Made by a program: the position numbers and the translations under genes. Below the pieces are notes generated by a model. It saw only the letters and a list, made by a program, of their open reading frames with translations, was not told where the DNA came from and ran no database searches. This document shows, in pieces, positions 17,527 to 27,867 of a stretch of DNA of 64,000 bases (position 1 is the stretch's first letter; each line of letters begins with the position of its first letter). This stretch comes from Myxococcota bacterium (GTDB lineage: Bacteria; Myxococcota_A; Polyangia; JAAYKL01): NCBI GenBank assembly GCA_030065855.1, contig JASJCT010000009.1, forward strand, positions 27,133 through 91,132, given 5' to 3'.

Positions 17527-17663
17527 GCGTACACGTAATCAACGCGATGCAAACCAACTGGTTTCAAGCTTGCGCAACTACCCGATCGGTTGACCGCAGG
17601 TTTGTTACATTTCCCATCGCCCTGGGGAGATTGGGAAACCTAAGGGGAGGGGGTTGTCGGGAA

Positions 17664-17730
17664 GTGGAGCAAGGACTCCGATAGTCGTAATAATCTTCCA
17701 CCAAACACCAGCTATCGGAGTCCTCTCCAC
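17664..17730. repeat. Long imperfect inverted repeat
   Basis: GTGGAG-CAA-GGACTCCGATAG pairs with CTATCGGAGTCC-T-CTCCAC around a 27-nt loop. It lies between convergent genes (kinase and the 270-aa gene), with a smaller TTTCCCA/TTGGGAAA repeat 40 bp before it. No T-run. Could be a bidirectional transcription barrier or a mobile-element end. Confidence 0.6.
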
Positions 17731-17768
17731 CTGTCCGATGACATCGGTTGAGCATTGGGCCGCCGTCT

Positions 17769-18581
17769 CTAAAGAATCTCGCTAAGCCGAACACATATTT
17801 GATGTCCCACTACTTTCGGTTCAATATTTGGATCCTGTAAAAACTTCCTTAATAAGTACTCCCCCCAGCCAGTTTTGTTTGTGATAAAATCGCCACGCAC
17901 TTGTTTGAGGACAGCTGGTTTTGGCCTTAGCCGGCGTATCGCCTTCAGCGCCGGTTTTAAGATCGCACTGTCCGGATGACGCTCCTGAGGATCTCCCCAG
18001 CCCTTCGTGGGCCAGCCTGGTATTTGTCGATTGACTACACCCAATGCCCGCTTTACCCCCTGCTCGTCCTGTACTAAAAGATTTTCGAACATGGGCTCCA
18101 TGCATACGGCCAGTATGGTGCCTTTTTCCAAGCGAGTCGTGTTCGTTTTAGCTCCTGGGTTGGACCGTTGACTAAGATCCTTTAACCGCAACTTCGCGCA
18201 CTCCCGCCACAGGTCGGGCAGGACCTTTGAATGGGACAGCAAGTTGTATAAATCAAGAGTTTCTCTCCATCTACAAAAGCTGCCTGACGGATTCCAAGCG
18301 GGGACAAGGTCCCAAGCAACCACGGCGGCATCAAATGGCGTCTTCGTCATCTGACGCATCATGCGTTGATCGAGTCCTTCGGATGCGCCGCTCATTTTAG
18401 GCTTGTCTGGATCCATTGCGATGAGGTGTTTCTTGGAGATCGGAACAATAAGATCGAATGGTTCAATTTTGAGAGCCTCGACCAGGTCTTCATTCCAGAT
18501 TCTAATTAATGGGTCGAGTTGTCGGGGAGTGGGGGGCGACTCGCTACCTTCTACAAACAGAGCTACTCGCAGTGCTGCCAT
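17769..18581 (-). CDS. Possible DUF4276/Toprim-like partner of AAA ATPase
   Basis: 270 aa, soluble. The N-terminal strand VALFVEGSES followed by an acidic DAAVVAWDL segment resembles the Toprim-like fold of DUF4276/DUF4435-type proteins (tentative). Its ATG overlaps the ATPase stop (TAATG), so both proteins are made together. ATPase plus Toprim-like pairs form phage-defence modules such as PARIS and other OLD-like systems (family knowledge); membership of a named system is not shown here. Confidence 0.6.
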   Translation of the reverse strand: MAALRVALFVEGSESPPTPRQLDPLIRIWNEDLVEALKIEPFDLIVPISKKHLIAMDPDKPKMSGASEGLDQRMMRQMTKTPFDAAVVAWDLVPAWNPSGSFCRWRETLDLYNLLSHSKVLPDLWRECAKLRLKDLSQRSNPGAKTNTTRLEKGTILAVCMEPMFENLLVQDEQGVKRALGVVNRQIPGWPTKGWGDPQERHPDSAILKPALKAIRRLRPKPAVLKQVRGDFITNKTGWGEYLLRKFLQDPNIEPKVVGHQICVRLSEIL

Positions 18582-19771
18582 TACTCTTCCCGCTCGACTA
18601 GGTTTACATATCTGGTACCGGCCGGGATTGAGCCGTGAAAATTCAACACTTCTGGTTTCTCTGCGAAGTTTTCATACTGGGTTGTCCCCACCACACGGCG
18701 TACATGAATGATGGAGTTCAAAGGGACATCATCCAATACCCATGGGGAGTGGGTTGTGATGATCACCTGTACGCCCTCGTCTGCGGCAGATTGTAGGTGC
18801 CTGAGAACTGCTTTTACGGTCCAGGGATCGAGACCGTTCTCGACCTCTTCAATGCAGATTAGGGACGGTCTGGGCTCTCGACACAGAAGAGCCAGTATCG
18901 CAGTGATTCGCCTGGTGCCCTCTGATAGCATCCAGGCTGGAATAGGGAATTGAGACCGCCCGGAACGTCCGCTATACGGCATGCGCTCAAGCAGGTTGTA
19001 GTAAACTTGAGCGTCTCTGCCTGTAGGCGCGTCGGACACCTCTACATTCCGAATACCGTCGAGAATCTCTCTAATGCTCTCAACAAGATCCTTACGCTGC
19101 TCATCGTTTAGCTCATGCAACAGTGCCGGCAGTGTCTGACCTTCCTCGTCGAGGATTGGCTCAAATGATCTGCGAGTGGCTGCTGAACCGTGCGCAAGCC
19201 GATTGGGGCTTAGCCTGAGAAAAACAGCGCCCTGCCAGAATTCATTTAAGAATGAGGGACTCATTTCTTGATCGCCCTCAAAGTCAGTCGACCGGCTAAG
19301 GGCCAGGCGGTCCGGTTCTCGTACAGGGAACTTTCCAATCGCGCTTGACTCCCCGCTCGGAAATACCCAACGAACACCATCCACGGTTGTAATGAAACTC
19401 TCTGCTGTTCTTCCGGAATCCCGCAAAGAGCAAAGTCTCTCATCCATGATTTCCGGTAACCCTTTTTTGTCCGCCACTCGAATGATGTAGCGCCACTTCG
19501 AAGCATCTGCTTCCCCCCATTTCAAGTCCAATTCGAAATAGGGAATCCTAGTGCGTGAGCGGAGATTGATGAGATCGGATGCACCAAAATATCGATCACA
19601 GGCTTCGCGGGCATCTCTCCTTATTGTGGCGTCGAGCCATTGCAGCGCCTCGAGCAGAGTACTTTTACCACTGCCATTCCGCCCGATGATGACATTAAAA
19701 CCTCTTAGCGAAACCGGTTCCGGCGTGAATGCAGCTTTGAACCGCGATACCCCTACTTCTTTCAGAATCAT
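18581..19771 (-). CDS. AAA family ATPase, RecF/OLD-like
   Basis: 396 aa from the ATG at 19771, chosen over the TTG at 19816 because GATGAGGA lies 5 nt upstream and the protein then begins MILKEVGVSRFKAAF, the usual first strand. Walker A is GRNGSGKST; the ABC-type signature region is SEGTRRITAILALL; Walker B is PSLICIEEVENGLDP; the switch His is in ITTHSP. This layout is the SMC/RecF-like AAA_15/AAA_21 group. It is coupled to the downstream 270-aa gene and probably acts as the sensor or motor of a two-protein module. No coiled-coil domain of SMC length is present. Confidence 0.85.
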   Translation of the reverse strand: MILKEVGVSRFKAAFTPEPVSLRGFNVIIGRNGSGKSTLLEALQWLDATIRRDAREACDRYFGASDLINLRSRTRIPYFELDLKWGEADASKWRYIIRVADKKGLPEIMDERLCSLRDSGRTAESFITTVDGVRWVFPSGESSAIGKFPVREPDRLALSRSTDFEGDQEMSPSFLNEFWQGAVFLRLSPNRLAHGSAATRRSFEPILDEEGQTLPALLHELNDEQRKDLVESIREILDGIRNVEVSDAPTGRDAQVYYNLLERMPYSGRSGRSQFPIPAWMLSEGTRRITAILALLCREPRPSLICIEEVENGLDPWTVKAVLRHLQSAADEGVQVIITTHSPWVLDDVPLNSIIHVRRVVGTTQYENFAEKPEVLNFHGSIPAGTRYVNLVEREE

Positions 19772-19844
19772 GATATCCTCATCGCTTTCCTGGCTGAGTG
19801 AAGAGTGAATTGACAATAGCCCAAAACAGCATGGGCGTATAGGA

Positions 19845-22532
19845 TCATCCGGCTGGCAGCAGTCGGGCCAGGTTTTGCGCCAGGGTATCGAGGATTGCCG
19901 CGTCGGGGAGCGTAACAGTCAGCTTGACCCGACCGTGTTCATCCTTTTCGATGCATTGGTCCATACTCTTACGCAGTTGATTGGCAAGTGCTTCAGATTG
20001 TGGGGTTGTCGGCATTTCCGGCAGCATTTCGCCCATGAAACCAAAGGCGGCCTGCAACAACTGACCGCCGGCCAAGGACAATTTTTCTTTGCGCTCGGCC
20101 ACGGCTCGCATTTGGGCTTCGGTTTCAGCTTGTTGTCCCTTGTGCTCGGGCGCCTGCTGTTTAGCACCGAGCAGCTTCTCCAGCCGGCGTTTGAGCTCTT
20201 CCATGCCGCTTTCCAACTCGACCATCGATACTTCTGAACCCAGATCCAAGGCGGCCAAGGCCAATTCGTGCTTGGCCGACAGCGTGACAAGCAGGTTCTC
20301 CTCGATGGTTTCCTCGGTGACCAGCAGGTAGACCTGGACCGGATTCTGTTGGCCCATTCTATGGGCCCGGCTGATCCGCTGCTCGAGCACAGCCGGATTC
20401 CAGGGCAGATCTACGTTCACCACTGTGTTGGCCATTTGCAGGTTGAGACCCGTAGATCCGGCATTGGTGGTGATGAAAAAGCGGCATCCCGCATCTGTTT
20501 GAAATTGATTGACCAATCCCTGGCGCTTTTTCTGGGGTACTGATCCATCGAGTCGAACAAACGGCAGGCCGTTCTTTTCGAGCAAGGGCTCGATCAGATC
20601 CAACATGGTGGTCCACTCGGAAAACAAGACCACCTTGCGGTCCGGCTCTGCAGCAAATCCCCTGAACAGCTCGTCGAGCCGTTCCAGCTTGCTTGAATAG
20701 GCCTGCTTTTTTTGACGATTGACCAGAAAGGTGCTGTTGGCCACTAGCCGGCACATCAACAGGGCTTTCTGCAGGCGCAGCAGATCCATTTCAGTAAGGT
20801 ATTCTTTGCGGACGATTTGCTGAACGATCTGCATGAAGCTTCCGTGTACTTGCAGCTGCTCCTTGGTTGGCTCGATCCGTTCAATGGTCGTCGTGCGCGC
20901 CGGCAATTGCTGCATCACCGAGCTTCGCGTGCGGCGCAGCAATACCGGCCGCAGCTTTTCCCGCACCTCATCGAGCCCTTCGTAGCCGAGCACCTTGCCA
21001 AACGCGTCCACAACCCGATGCCGGTTGAAAAAGCGAAAGGCCGGTCCCAGCCGCCGGTCGTCGATAAATTCGACAATGGAAAACAGATCATCGAGCCGAT
21101 TTTCCAATGGCGTCCCGGTGAGCACCAGCGCAAACGGCGATTGCAATCCCTTGATCACTCGGGTCGTCTTGGCCTCCCAGTTCTTGATACGCTGGCCTTC
21201 ATCGAGAATGATCAAATCCCACTTAACTCGCTCTATGGCAAGGATGTCCCGCAATACCTGCTCGTAGTTGCAGATGGTGAAAAATGCGTCGCCCGCGTAT
21301 TGCTTGGCCCGCTCCTTTGCCGCGCCCAGCACCGGGGCTGCGCTGCGATCACAAAACCTGCTGATTTCACTGCGCCACTGGGATTTGAGCGATGCTGGGC
21401 AAACCACGAGCACCTTTTTGATACCTACCTTGCGGGCGAGCAATTCGGCGATACCAATACCCTGAATGGTTTTGCCGAGCCCCATATCATCGGCCAACAC
21501 GGCCCGTCCTGCGCCCACGGCAAAGGCGATACCGTCAAGCTGATAGGGCAAAAGCTCGGCATGCAGCAGGGTCGTACGCAAAGTGTGGTTCTCTGGATCC
21601 TGCCGGATTTCTTCGCTCAGCCGGGCCAGGCGAACCTGCAGGGAGCGAGCCTGGATCAGCTCTTCCGCGTCCGGGTAGATCGCGACTGGATAACCACACC
21701 CTTCGATTTGACCCACTCGGTTAAATAGATCGCCAGGGTCTTGGATCGGTCTGTTGAGCAACGGCCCTGCGATATCGACCGTCTCAAGCGGAATTTGGTC
21801 TGGGGCAAGCAGTCTGAGGGCTAGCTGATCGCTGTAATCTACGATTACACTGAATCCCTGCCGGACATACGGCGCTGACCGCTGTTGGGCATTGAATTTG
21901 CGCTTCGTCCAGTTTTGCACCCGAAAGATATGCTTGCACACGCCGAGGGTGTTTTTGCGAAAATCCGGGCACGAGCAAAACGACACCCCTGGCTCAAATC
22001 CCCGCAAGGCCACCCGGTAGGCCCTGCCCGAAGTGCGATTCGTGACCAAGTAGTCAGTCCAGATCTGTTGGGGATTGCTGCTGCGCACCTCCATCCGCTC
22101 TTCTTTGGCCCGGGTCCGTCGGTCCGCAATGGCCCGGTCGATGATTTCGGCCTCGGTCAAGCTGCCCAAAGGCGCCATATCCGGCCGCAGTGCTGACAGG
22201 CCCAGGGCCATCTTTTCTTCTAAAATCAACGACACCGCGGCCCCGATATGTTCGCACACACCGTTGCCGCAGCTGCAGTCAAACAGCAACCGCCGGCGCC
22301 CCCTATCGCTGAGCCAGATTCTGGCTTCGATATCGCCGAAGCAGAGACAAAATGCGTCATCGTTTAAGTTCACCTGCTCATCGATGTTGATATCCCAGGC
22401 GCCACCGCGGATCAAAAATCGCTCAGACCCCTCGCCGAGCAGCTTTTTGGCTTGTAGAAAATTGAGCCGGGACAGGCGATCTTTAAGCGTCAACTCCTTA
22501 CTGTTTTTTGTAGCCGGCATGTTGTTCCACAT
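19845..22532 (-). CDS. SNF2-family DEAD-like helicase with SWIM zinc fingers
   Basis: 895 aa. N-terminal third carries two SWIM-type metal sites: CSCGNGVCEH (about 80-90) and CSCPDFRKNTLGVCKH (about 190-205). Helicase core: ADDMGLGKTIQG (Walker A), DEGQRIKN (motif II, where SNF2 usually has DEAH/DEGH), TGTPLENR (III), and the second RecA lobe with FITTNAGSTGLNLQ and QRISRAHRMGQ (motifs V-VI). An ATP-driven DNA translocase acting on protein-DNA complexes; SWIM proteins of this kind are common and their partners unknown. The C-terminal 120 residues are helical and charged. A start at 22520 (MPATKNSKE) is equally possible. Confidence 0.92.
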   Translation of the reverse strand: MWNNMPATKNSKELTLKDRLSRLNFLQAKKLLGEGSERFLIRGGAWDINIDEQVNLNDDAFCLCFGDIEARIWLSDRGRRRLLFDCSCGNGVCEHIGAAVSLILEEKMALGLSALRPDMAPLGSLTEAEIIDRAIADRRTRAKEERMEVRSSNPQQIWTDYLVTNRTSGRAYRVALRGFEPGVSFCSCPDFRKNTLGVCKHIFRVQNWTKRKFNAQQRSAPYVRQGFSVIVDYSDQLALRLLAPDQIPLETVDIAGPLLNRPIQDPGDLFNRVGQIEGCGYPVAIYPDAEELIQARSLQVRLARLSEEIRQDPENHTLRTTLLHAELLPYQLDGIAFAVGAGRAVLADDMGLGKTIQGIGIAELLARKVGIKKVLVVCPASLKSQWRSEISRFCDRSAAPVLGAAKERAKQYAGDAFFTICNYEQVLRDILAIERVKWDLIILDEGQRIKNWEAKTTRVIKGLQSPFALVLTGTPLENRLDDLFSIVEFIDDRRLGPAFRFFNRHRVVDAFGKVLGYEGLDEVREKLRPVLLRRTRSSVMQQLPARTTTIERIEPTKEQLQVHGSFMQIVQQIVRKEYLTEMDLLRLQKALLMCRLVANSTFLVNRQKKQAYSSKLERLDELFRGFAAEPDRKVVLFSEWTTMLDLIEPLLEKNGLPFVRLDGSVPQKKRQGLVNQFQTDAGCRFFITTNAGSTGLNLQMANTVVNVDLPWNPAVLEQRISRAHRMGQQNPVQVYLLVTEETIEENLLVTLSAKHELALAALDLGSEVSMVELESGMEELKRRLEKLLGAKQQAPEHKGQQAETEAQMRAVAERKEKLSLAGGQLLQAAFGFMGEMLPEMPTTPQSEALANQLRKSMDQCIEKDEHGRVKLTVTLPDAAILDTLAQNLARLLPAG

Positions 22533-22905
22533 CCTTTCTCAAGGCACGTGCGTTGACCTGCGCAAGGCACCGTTTGCTGGCTGCGATTTTCCCTTGTGGT
22601 TTTCCCAAAAACGAACGCAACTCGCAAGCCCCAAGAGCAACGCATCCCCCCAACACGTCCAATCCAAACAAATGCCTACTTGTCGAAGGGAATATTTTTG
22701 CGATGCTCGAGGGCAATGGAGAAGATATCTTATGCGTCACATCGACATAAAACTCCTGCAGGACCTGGGTGCTGATTGCTAGGGTTGCCGCCGAGATGGT
22801 AGCCAGTATCCAGCCAGGATCTTTACCCTTGAAATGGTTTCCTTGTCGAACGTGTGGCACGCATTAAACGTGATATCAATGGCGGGTCTGGCTTCCTCTT
22901 GTGGT
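22533..22905. other. Gene-free stretch between helicase and carboxypeptidase genes
   Basis: No hairpin with T-run, repeat or convincing frame was found. It should contain the helicase promoter and the 3' end region of the carboxypeptidase transcript. Confidence 0.45.
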
Positions 22906-24414
22906 CTACAACCTATAAAGCTCGCCGTACTTGGTCTCGCAGTAGTGCATGAAGTGGCCTGGATCTGGATCGCTTCCTGTGGCGTGACGCATGAGATCGA
23001 CCGGTCGATAGGTGCCCCCTAACCCGTGGATATGGTGCCGTAGCCATTCCAGTAAGGGTTGAAATTCCCCTTTCTCAAACTGGCCTTCAAGATCTCCAAC
23101 TGCCTGCTTGGCTTGGGAAAAGAGCGCTGCCGCGTAGAGGTTGCCCAGGGTGTACGTGGGAAAGTAGCCCACCAGGCCCGCGGACCAATGGACGTCCTGC
23201 ATCACCCCATTTACCATGTCCAACGGCTCGACCCCGAGGTAGGTCTTCATGGTTTCTCGCCAGGCGTCTGGCAAATCCGCTACGGTCAAGTTGCCGCGCA
23301 TGATCGCGAGCTCCAATTCGAACCGCACCAGGATGTGGAGGTTGTAGGTAACCTCGTCTGCCTGCACCCGGTTCAGGCTCGGTCGAACAGCGTTCACTGC
23401 CCCGACAAATGTTGAGAGGGAGACGTCATCGAACGCGCTAAAGGCGGCCTGGAACTTGGGAAAGAAATAGCGCCAGAAACCAAAGGAGCGACCCACGAGG
23501 TTTTCCCATAGCCGGGATTGGGATTCGTGGATGCCGTATGATGGGACCGATCCGCGGGGGGTGCCCCAGTGTTCTGTGGGAAGGCCCTGTTCGTAGATGC
23601 CATGGCCAGCTTCGTGAAGGGTACCGAACACCGCACTCGCAACCCTGTCTTCAGCGTACCTGGTTGTAATGCGCACATCACGGGGACCCATGCCGATGGT
23701 AAACGGATGCGCTGTGGTGTCGATGCGGCCCGCGTCAAGATCGTATCCAATGGCCTGCGCGAGTTCTCGGACAAATCCCTTTTGGGCATCGATTAGGCAC
23801 CGCTGGGACAGTATTTCTGTTTTGGGTCGAACTGCGCTGCCTTTGATCGCGTCGACCAACTGAACGAGGAACGCGCGTAATTTGGAAAAAATCGGTTCAA
23901 TGGACGCAGCGGTTTGCCCGGGTTCGTACTCATCGAGCAATGCATCGTATGCCTCGTCCCCACCGCCGATGGCCTGGGCTTTTTCGTCGAGCAGCTGAAA
24001 GACCTTGGCCAGCTCCGGGGCAAATGCATGCCAATCGCTCGTCGGCCGGGTGCGCTCCCAAACCGTCTCGCACCTGGACGTGGCCCGGGCGAGCTCTTCG
24101 GCAATGCGTTTCGGCACCTTGGTATCCCGGTCATAAGCGCGACGCCAGTCGCGGATGTTCACGGCCGCAGCTGACGTTGGATCTGCTGTCATTTCCGTAC
24201 CCTCTACATCGGCCAAGCGCTCGCCAATGAGCGGATCTGTGGACCGCTCGTGGATCAGGCGGGTCAGTAGGGCCAGCTGCTCGGCCCGGTGGGCATGGCC
24301 CTGTGGCGGCAGATAGGTGCGCTGGTCCCACGCCATGGCGCTGCCCATGGACGCAAAAGTGCTGATTTCCCTGCTGTTTTGAAGCAGCCAGTCATAGGCG
24401 TCTTGTGGCGTCAT
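22906..24414 (-). CDS. M32 family metallocarboxypeptidase
   Basis: 502 aa, the usual length for Taq/Pfu-type carboxypeptidases. These cytosolic zinc (or cobalt) enzymes trim C-terminal residues with broad specificity. Zinc site: HEAGH at residues 267-271 with the third ligand Glu297 in HESQSRLWEN; DVRITTRY and GHGIYEQGL are family blocks, as is VNAVRPSLNRVQADEVTYNL. The start overlaps the stop of the ankyrin lipoprotein gene by 4 nt (ATGA), so they form an operon. Confidence 0.95.
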   Translation of the reverse strand: MTPQDAYDWLLQNSREISTFASMGSAMAWDQRTYLPPQGHAHRAEQLALLTRLIHERSTDPLIGERLADVEGTEMTADPTSAAAVNIRDWRRAYDRDTKVPKRIAEELARATSRCETVWERTRPTSDWHAFAPELAKVFQLLDEKAQAIGGGDEAYDALLDEYEPGQTAASIEPIFSKLRAFLVQLVDAIKGSAVRPKTEILSQRCLIDAQKGFVRELAQAIGYDLDAGRIDTTAHPFTIGMGPRDVRITTRYAEDRVASAVFGTLHEAGHGIYEQGLPTEHWGTPRGSVPSYGIHESQSRLWENLVGRSFGFWRYFFPKFQAAFSAFDDVSLSTFVGAVNAVRPSLNRVQADEVTYNLHILVRFELELAIMRGNLTVADLPDAWRETMKTYLGVEPLDMVNGVMQDVHWSAGLVGYFPTYTLGNLYAAALFSQAKQAVGDLEGQFEKGEFQPLLEWLRHHIHGLGGTYRPVDLMRHATGSDPDPGHFMHYCETKYGELYRL

Positions 24415-25529
24415 TTGTTTTTCCCGTTGTCGAGGGTTTTGATGAAAACCGCATGCCCGTTGTGCTCGGCTATCGACCGTGCTGTCTGGCCATAGCGATC
24501 TGCCTTGTTCATATCAGCACCTGCGTCAATGAGCAATCGCGCCACATGGGCGTGCCCGCGACCCGCCGCGAACATCAGGGCGCTCCAGCCTTCGGTGTTG
24601 ACCTCGTCCACGTGGGCACCGCGGGCTAGCAACAGGGCCACGAGGTCGCCATGCCCCTCGCCAGCTGCATACATCAGGGATGTCCAGCCGTTTCTCTTTC
24701 GCCTGTTGAGATCGGCGCCACGATCCAAGAGTGCCCGGGCAACAGCAGTTTGACCCATGCGAGCGGCTAACATGAGGGCATCTTGCCCCCGGTTATCAGA
24801 CGCCGTGGGATCCGCGCCTCGGTCGAGCAACAGCTGGGTCACCTCGGCATTCCCGCCGATGGCTGAGAACATGAGGGCTGTGCGGCCGTCCTTCTTTTTT
24901 TTGTCTACCAACCCACCCCGCGTCAGCAGTAGCCCGACCATTGCCACGTGCCCCTCGGCAGCTGCGGCGATGAGGGGTGTTTCCCCGCTGACTTCTTCAG
25001 CATTGGGATCGGCGCCGGCATCGAGCAGGATGCCCGCTGTGGTCGTCGCCCCTTTCATGGCTGCAAACATCAACGCGGTCATGTGATCCGGTTCAGTACG
25101 GGCATCTGGTGTTGCGCCTTGCTTGAGGAGAAACCTCGCAATATCAGGGCGGTCGAGTCCAGCAGCCATCATCAGTGGGGTTGCCCCGCCCTGAGATGCG
25201 TTCACGTCAGCCCCGTGTGAGATGAGCAGCTGCACCGACTCCAGGTGGCCAACCATCGCTGCGGTTAAAAGCGCTGTCTTACCGTTCTCTCCTGGGGCAT
25301 CCACATCGATGCCAGAGGCGATAACAGCAGTGATGGCAGCGGTATCGTTGTTTTCTGCAGCGGCGAGGAGGTCCTCAATCCGTTGGTCCTCAGTGGGTGG
25401 GATCACGGTTACCTTTACGGTAGTTTCTTCGACAGGCGCACTCCCGCACCCCAGCCCAAACATGCCGATGATCGCTGCTGTACATGCGAATTTGCAGCAC
25501 CGCTTGCATATCTGATTTTTTCGATACAT
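24411..25529 (-). CDS. Ankyrin-repeat lipoprotein
   Basis: 372 aa from the ATG at 25529 with GAGGAG in front (a TTG four codons earlier is less likely). The N-terminus has a basic start, hydrophobic core and lipobox FGLGC, so it is probably lipid-anchored. After a short acidic linker come about nine ankyrin repeats covering residues 65-365, each with the TALLTAAMVGHLESV / LISHGADVNA pattern. Ankyrin repeats bind proteins; the partner is unknown. Coupled to the M32 peptidase gene, though that enzyme is cytosolic. Confidence 0.88.
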   Translation of the reverse strand: MYRKNQICKRCCKFACTAAIIGMFGLGCGSAPVEETTVKVTVIPPTEDQRIEDLLAAAENNDTAAITAVIASGIDVDAPGENGKTALLTAAMVGHLESVQLLISHGADVNASQGGATPLMMAAGLDRPDIARFLLKQGATPDARTEPDHMTALMFAAMKGATTTAGILLDAGADPNAEEVSGETPLIAAAAEGHVAMVGLLLTRGGLVDKKKKDGRTALMFSAIGGNAEVTQLLLDRGADPTASDNRGQDALMLAARMGQTAVARALLDRGADLNRRKRNGWTSLMYAAGEGHGDLVALLLARGAHVDEVNTEGWSALMFAAGRGHAHVARLLIDAGADMNKADRYGQTARSIAEHNGHAVFIKTLDNGKNK

Positions 25530-25683
25530 ATCTCTCCTCAAATGATTGTGCTATCAATCAATTTATATTGAACTTGATAAGTATAGTTTACGAGAAAATG
25601 CGAGATTATCATGCCCAAATCGGACGGCCGTGGCTTTTGCCAAGCTGGCCGTCAAATAAGGGGCCTATTGAGGAGATAGCTGA

Positions 25684-27867
25684 ATGCGCCAGAAGTCTTC
25701 ATTAAAAACTGAAAAAACCGATGCGCAGACCCAGACTGCGTTGCTCAGTGAGTTCGAAAAACCCACATCCGAGGCGTGGCAACAGGCTGCCATCGCTTCA
25801 CTCAAAGGGGCGTCGTTTGAGAAAAAGCTCGTTTCCAAGACCCCTGAGCACATTTCTATTCAACCCATCTATACAGCTGCGGATATTCGTGATCTAGGGC
25901 ATCAAAAAAACCGACCCGGAACAATGCCGTATGTTCGGGGGGCATCTCAGGATCGGGATCCAGACCACCCCTGGCGCATTTGTCAGGACGCGATCGGGGC
26001 AACACCCAAAGAGATACGCGCCACCCTGGCCCATGACGTTCATTGGGGCCAGACCGCGATCCGCTTGGTGTTTGATTGGGCAGTCCAACGCCGCGTCGAT
26101 CCCGATGCAGCACCCAAAGACAGCGCGCGGGAAGGGGTATCCATTGCGTCCCTTGCTGAATTGCAAACCGCACTCGGCAGTGTGGATCTCACCACATATC
26201 CCATCTACTTGGATGCTGGGGCTGCGTTCATGGCTGCGGGCGCACTGTTTTTTGCCCATCTCCGCGCGAGCGGTGTGCCGTTCACCTCGGTCGCGGGATG
26301 CATTGAATCAGATCCGCTGGGCGTACTGAGTCGCAGGGGACAATTGCCCGTTTCACTGGCCCAAGCCTATGACGAAATGGCTGGCCTGACCTGCTTTGCG
26401 ATCGACAATGCACCAGACCTAAAGACCATTGCAGTGCGCGGGCATCCTTACAGCGACGCTGGGGGCAGTGCTGTCCAAGAACTGGCCGCAGTCATTGCCA
26501 CGGCTGCCGAGTATTTGCGCGAAATGACAAGGCGCGGTCTCAACATCGACGACCTCAGCCAGAAGATACACTTTGCGTTCTCCATCGGTGGCGACTTTTT
26601 CATGGAGGTGGCCAAATTACGCGCTGCCAGAATGCTGTTCACGACCCTCATCTCAGCATTCGGAGGCAGTACAGAAGCGCAGCAGTTGACCATCTACGCC
26701 CGCACTTCTGCCTGGACCAAGACCCGATGCGATCCCCACGTGAATATGCTTCGCAGTACCGCAGAGACGTTTTCCGCTGCTGTTGGCGGGGCAGACGTTA
26801 TTTGTACGGGTCCTTTTGACGAGCTAATCCAGGCGCCCACCGAGTTCTCCCGTCGCATCGCGCGCAACGTTCAAATTATTCTTCAAGAGGAAAGCCACGT
26901 GGGCCACGTGGTAGACCCGGCTGGCGGATCCTACTACGTGGAGCATCAGACCGATGCAATCGCAGCGCAGGCCTGGACCCTGTTCCAAGAGATAGAAGGG
27001 GAGGGCGGCATGCGGGCCGCCCTTGCCAATGGATTTGTGCAACGGGCAATCGCAGCCACAGCCACGGCCAGGGCTCAGGCCATTGAATCGCGTGCGTCCG
27101 CCATTGTCGGCACCAACATCTATCCCGACACCAACGCACCCCTGGTCGAAGTCGAAGCAATTGAGCTGGAGCAGGCAGGGCAGATGGACAGTGACGGTAC
27201 AATGCCTCACCCGGTGGGTGACGCGAATCGTCCGCCGCACGTTGCGCCGCTCCTCGATCGACTGGCCCAGTCATCACCGACTACGAGTGCCAAAACCGTT
27301 GTGCTCGCTATCGACGCTGCTAACAGCGGCGCCACCATAGGCCACATCAGTCAGGCATTGGCAACAGGGATGGCATCGACTGAGCAGCCCATCTCCCCCC
27401 TCTGCATTCACCGCGCAGCGGAAACGTATGAGCGGCTCCGCATGGCGACCTACCGGTTTGCTCAGAAGACTGGAAAGCAGCCCGCTGTCTTTCTCGCCAA
27501 CATGGGGCCCATCCCCAAGCATAAGGCCCGGGCCGACTTCAGCACTGGATTCTTCGAGGTGGGTGGGTTCGACGTGATCGGCAACGATGGGTTTGCCACG
27601 CCAGCATTGGCAGCGGACGCAGCCGCTGCGTCTGGTGCAGCCATCGCGGTCATCTGTGCCACAGACGATGCATATCCAGACCTGGTGCCGCCCTTTGTTA
27701 AACGCCTACGGGCTACCAATAACAAAATGAAAATAGTGCTCGCTGGATATCCCAAAGGTCAGATCGACGCGCATAAGGCAGCTGGTGTGGATGCCTTTAT
27801 TCACATGAAATCAAATAATTATAAAGTGTTAGCAGAATGCTTGGAAGAGATCGGAGTGACCCTATGA
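25684..27867 (+). CDS. mutA: Methylmalonyl-CoA mutase, small (beta) subunit
   Basis: 727 aa. It pairs with the large subunit to interconvert methylmalonyl-CoA and succinyl-CoA in propionate metabolism. The TIM-barrel half is conserved ([23 protein letters not shown]), but the C-terminal cobalamin domain lacks the DxHxxG cobalt ligand: the matching region reads [12 protein letters not shown]. That is normal for the non-catalytic beta subunit. The start has GAGGAG 7 nt upstream. It overlaps the large-subunit start by 4 nt (ATGA). Confidence 0.94.
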   Translation: MRQKSSLKTEKTDAQTQTALLSEFEKPTSEAWQQAAIASLKGASFEKKLVSKTPEHISIQPIYTAADIRDLGHQKNRPGTMPYVRGASQDRDPDHPWRICQDAIGATPKEIRATLAHDVHWGQTAIRLVFDWAVQRRVDPDAAPKDSAREGVSIASLAELQTALGSVDLTTYPIYLDAGAAFMAAGALFFAHLRASGVPFTSVAGCIESDPLGVLSRRGQLPVSLAQAYDEMAGLTCFAIDNAPDLKTIAVRGHPYSDAGGSAVQELAAVIATAAEYLREMTRRGLNIDDLSQKIHFAFSIGGDFFMEVAKLRAARMLFTTLISAFGGSTEAQQLTIYARTSAWTKTRCDPHVNMLRSTAETFSAAVGGADVICTGPFDELIQAPTEFSRRIARNVQIILQEESHVGHVVDPAGGSYYVEHQTDAIAAQAWTLFQEIEGEGGMRAALANGFVQRAIAATATARAQAIESRASAIVGTNIYPDTNAPLVEVEAIELEQAGQMDSDGTMPHPVGDANRPPHVAPLLDRLAQSSPTTSAKTVVLAIDAANSGATIGHISQALATGMASTEQPISPLCIHRAAETYERLRMATYRFAQKTGKQPAVFLANMGPIPKHKARADFSTGFFEVGGFDVIGNDGFATPALAADAAAASGAAIAVICATDDAYPDLVPPFVKRLRATNNKMKIVLAGYPKGQIDAHKAAGVDAFIHMKSNNYKVLAECLEEIGVTL

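Noticed and set aside
20817..21728. 303-aa open frame on the plus strand antisense to the SNF2 helicase
   Set aside because: It is an antisense shadow of a clear helicase gene. It has no ribosome site and no family likeness.
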